DNA of 64,000 nt. Origin: Desulfobacter sp. (GTDB lineage Bacteria > Desulfobacterota > Desulfobacteria > Desulfobacterales > Desulfobacteraceae). The position numbers and the translations under genes were made by a program. This document shows, piece by piece, positions 61,678 to 64,000 of this stretch; the first letter of the stretch is position 1; every line of letters starts with the position of its first letter. The DNA lies in NCBI GenBank assembly GCA_028768525.1, contig CP054837.1, positions 4,894,001-4,958,000 of the forward strand, read 5' to 3'. Below the pieces are notes generated by a model that saw only the letters and a program-made list of their open reading frames with translations, was not told the origin of the DNA and ran no database searches.

Positions 61678-63807
61678 ATGGCGGATGATCAATTTATGGA
61701 TATCACTTCTTTGAGTACCTGTTTTCTGATATGCGCCGGTGCTGGCATTATGGCTCTGAATATCAAAAAGTTCAGAGATACCGCGCTATTGCTGAAGCGG
61801 TCAGCCCCCCGGCAGTATGATGCCCTGAGGCCAGTTCTGGCATTTCACCAGTGTTTAATCTTCTCTTTTTTTATCGGCTATATAGGGGTGCTGGCGGCCA
61901 TAAGTTCAACGAAACTTACCATCGGCAATTTGTTTGTAAGCATTATTTTTGTTTCCGGTGCCGTTTATGTGCTGTTGGGGATTTTCTTGATCGGTAAAAT
62001 GATCCGTTCCCTTGACCGGGCCTACAAGGAGGCCGTTGCGGCCAATGATAAATTGTCCGGCAACCAGAGACAGTTAAAAGATACCAACCGGATATTGAGA
62101 GCTGAAATTGAGAATCACAGGGTGACAGAAAACCGCCTTCAGAGAAGCTATGATACCCAGACCGTTGCGAATCGGATCCTGCAGGAGGCAATGACGGATT
62201 CCTCCATCCAGGAGATATTGGATCACAGCCTTGATCTGCTTTTGTCTATTCCCTGGCTGGCATTTGAATCCCAGGGCAGTATTCATTTGGTGGGGGATGA
62301 GCCTGGGATACTGGTTTTGAAGGCCCAGAGGGGTTTTCCTGAAGCCCTTGAAAAGCAATGCCGGTCCATCCCCTTTGGGAAATGCCTATGCGGGCGTGCG
62401 GCGCTTGAACGAAAAATTGTATACGCCGCACATATTGACCGCCGTCACGAAATCTCCTTTCCCGGTATCCAGGACCACGGCCATTACTGCATCCCCTTGG
62501 TCGCCAAGGCAGAAACCCTGGGCATTCTCAATATCTATTTAAAGCCGGGCCATGAAAGGAGTGAATGGGAAGAGGATTTTCTCATGGCCGCAGCCAATAC
62601 CCTGGCCGTTGTCATTGTCCAGCGCCGGGGGGAAGTGCAGAAGAAAGAAATTGAGCAGCGCCTGCTGCAGTCCCAGAAAATGGAATCCATCGGCACCCTT
62701 GCCGGCGGTATTGCTCACGATTTCAACAATATTCTGTCGGGTATTTTTGGCTATACCCAGCTGGCGGAAAGATGTCTGGATGACCCGGAAAAAGCAAAGG
62801 ATAGGCTGGCCCAGATATATAGAGGGGCCAGCCGGGCCTCTGACCTGATTCAGCAGATACTTACCTTCAGCCGGAAAGCCGAGTATAAAAAAGTACCGGT
62901 GAAATTAAGGGAGGTGGTTGAGGAAGTCACAGGTTTTTTGCGCTCATCCCTGCCTGCGTCCATCGATATTATCCAGGAGATCACCTCCAAAAGCTATGTC
63001 ATGGCCGAACCCACCAAGATTCACCAGATTGTCATGAATTTATGCACCAATGCATCCCATGCCATGAGGGAAAACGGCGGCCAACTGCATCTTACCCTGA
63101 CAGATGTGGGGCTGGACAGCCAGGCTGTGACACAATTCCCCGATATGCCAAAGGGGGATTATGTGAGGCTTGAGGTCCGGGATAACGGCGTCGGGATGGA
63201 AAAAGAGGTTCTGGACAAGATTTTTGAGCCCTATTTCACAACCAAGAAAATCAAGGAGGGAACCGGCCTCGGGCTCTCCGTTGTCCTGGGGATTGTCCAG
63301 GAGCATAAGGGATATATCCAGGCCGACAGCACGCCGGGAAAAGGCACCGCTTTTCAATTGTTTTTCCCTAAGGTTTCTACGGGAAACAGCGGCGAAAAGG
63401 GGGCGGTCCGGAAAGATTTTGACATACCAGGCGGCGCCGAACACATTTTGATTGTTGATGATGAAAAGAGCATTCTGGATTCAACCTCGGAGCTTTTGAG
63501 GGATTACGGTTACCATGTATCGGAGTTTTCAACCCCCGGGCAGGCCTTGTCCCAATTCCTTGATACTCCCGGAGGGTTCGATTTGGTGATCACCGACATG
63601 ACCATGCCGGTGATGAGCGGTGAAGAACTGGCTTTGAAGATTCTGGAGGCCAGCCCCCATATGCCCGTACTGCTTTGCACGGGCTACAGCGATAAAATTT
63701 CAAAAAACAAGGCCCTTAGGATGGGGATCCGAAAATTTGTCCAGAAACCGGTGGTGGGAGAGGAACTGCTGGCGATGATCCGGAAAATTCTGGATGAGGG
63801 CATTTAA
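61678..63807 (+). CDS. hybrid sensor histidine kinase with membrane N-terminus and GAF domain
   Basis: A 709-residue protein. Three membrane segments (about 10-28, 53-75, 80-105) are followed by a coiled coil (110-155), a GAF domain (about 160-315) with the distinctive PFGKCLCGRAA, a kinase core with GGIAHDFNNILSG and GTGLGLSVVLGI, and a receiver domain with DDEKS, ITDMTMPVMSG and QKPV. It resembles the kinase-receiver half of the protein at 1-2091. No ribosome site is obvious at the ATG at 61678; an in-frame ATG at 61696 is an alternative. No adjacent response regulator. Confidence 0.92.
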   Translation: MADDQFMDITSLSTCFLICAGAGIMALNIKKFRDTALLLKRSAPRQYDALRPVLAFHQCLIFSFFIGYIGVLAAISSTKLTIGNLFVSIIFVSGAVYVLLGIFLIGKMIRSLDRAYKEAVAANDKLSGNQRQLKDTNRILRAEIENHRVTENRLQRSYDTQTVANRILQEAMTDSSIQEILDHSLDLLLSIPWLAFESQGSIHLVGDEPGILVLKAQRGFPEALEKQCRSIPFGKCLCGRAALERKIVYAAHIDRRHEISFPGIQDHGHYCIPLVAKAETLGILNIYLKPGHERSEWEEDFLMAAANTLAVVIVQRRGEVQKKEIEQRLLQSQKMESIGTLAGGIAHDFNNILSGIFGYTQLAERCLDDPEKAKDRLAQIYRGASRASDLIQQILTFSRKAEYKKVPVKLREVVEEVTGFLRSSLPASIDIIQEITSKSYVMAEPTKIHQIVMNLCTNASHAMRENGGQLHLTLTDVGLDSQAVTQFPDMPKGDYVRLEVRDNGVGMEKEVLDKIFEPYFTTKKIKEGTGLGLSVVLGIVQEHKGYIQADSTPGKGTAFQLFFPKVSTGNSGEKGAVRKDFDIPGGAEHILIVDDEKSILDSTSELLRDYGYHVSEFSTPGQALSQFLDTPGGFDLVITDMTMPVMSGEELALKILEASPHMPVLLCTGYSDKISKNKALRMGIRKFVQKPVVGEELLAMIRKILDEGI

Positions 63808-63941
63808 TTTTTTAAGCTTTTCAAATGCCCATAAGCCTTGTATGATAAATCAGGTTGATTCCGCAATTCCCTATTCTATCTTCTCACTCTGAACTTGTAC
63901 CTGCCTTTTTTTATAACCTGATTTTATAAAAGGAGAGTGTC

Positions 63942-64000
63942 ATGGAAACAAGTGTTTACAAAATTATCGAAGTGGTGGGGTTTTCTGAAACATCATGGGA
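63942..64000 (+). CDS. dodecin-family protein (3' end outside window)
   Basis: Only the first 19 codons are visible: METSVYKIIEVVGFSETSW. The VYKxIEVVGxS opening is the dodecin signature, a small flavin-binding dodecamer. AAAGGAGAG lies 5 bases before the ATG. The rest lies beyond the window. Confidence 0.75.
   Translation, partial: METSVYKIIEVVGFSETSW

Noticed and set aside
1..64000. CRISPR arrays, tRNA or rRNA genes, insertion sequences, phage genes
   Set aside because: No regularly spaced direct repeats, cloverleaf-like sequence, rRNA-like sequence or transposase/integrase frame was seen; small RNAs could still be missed by eye.

Overview
The window reads as the chromosome of an anaerobic, sulfate-reducer-like member of the Desulfobacterota, probably Desulfobacterales. 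This is inferred from gene content, not from a marker gene. The signs are multihaem c-type cytochromes (one built from two cytochrome c3 repeats), a TmcB/HdrD-like iron-sulfur protein, an NfnAB electron-bifurcating transhydrogenase, GTP-type PEP carboxykinase, menaquinone methyltransferase UbiE, CooT, and two genes with in-frame UGA codons best explained as selenocysteine. No tRNA, rRNA, CRISPR array, transposase or phage gene was seen.

Layout. 1-3.6 kb: 3' part of a PAS hybrid histidine kinase, TatD and TcdA. 3.7-9.3 kb (minus strand): a small secreted protein, a dCache chemoreceptor, a selenocysteine peroxiredoxin whose UGA replaces the peroxidatic Cys, and an acyl-CoA ligase. 9.5-16.5 kb: housekeeping genes (SH3-anchor protein, nadB, small multidrug-export-like protein, ubiE, dnaJ, queD, an FAD dehydrogenase). 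16.7-18.7 kb: a periplasmic binding protein followed by a hemerythrin-GGDEF protein. 19.1-23.4 kb: small enzymes (methyltransferase, DUF3795, PhzF, 2H phosphoesterase) and a run of small exported or membrane proteins. 23.6-29.6 kb: an octahaem c3-type cytochrome, tmk, DUF3842, cooT, then a two-gene membrane complex in which a cytochrome bd-superfamily-like subunit is fused to an eight-haem c-type domain. 29.7-30.8 kb: a TIR protein carrying two tandem copies of a DnaK (Hsp70) subdomain. 31-37.5 kb: nfnAB, FKBP isomerase, an enolase-superfamily enzyme and pckG. 37.7-40.9 kb: PHP phosphoesterase, a PocR-like/PAS/GGDEF protein and a binding protein. 41-44 kb: copper operon csoR-copZ-copA with its operator. 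44.3-50.9 kb: small secreted protein, a chimeric pseudogene, a triple-GAF kinase, an MFS transporter (source of the duplicated piece in the pseudogene) and CcdA. 51.2-60 kb: glyS, an 88-codon ORF, a chemoreceptor with two CZB-like domains plus CheW, and HrpA. 60.2-64 kb: the selenocysteine-containing TmcB/HdrD-like protein, a GAF hybrid kinase and the start of a dodecin gene.

Functional picture. Redox energy metabolism dominates: quinone-linked multihaem cytochromes, thiol/disulfide iron-sulfur chemistry, NADPH-ferredoxin bifurcation and peroxide detoxification. Around it sit many sensors: four chemoreceptor-pathway genes or kinases, two diguanylate cyclases and two binding proteins. The strongest candidates for new biology are the TIR-DnaK-subdomain fusion (29.7-30.8 kb) and the bd-like/octahaem fusion complex (25.9-29.6 kb). 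The two UGA-interrupted selenoprotein genes are those most likely to be mis-annotated. All statements rest on reading the sequence and on remembered family features; no search was run.
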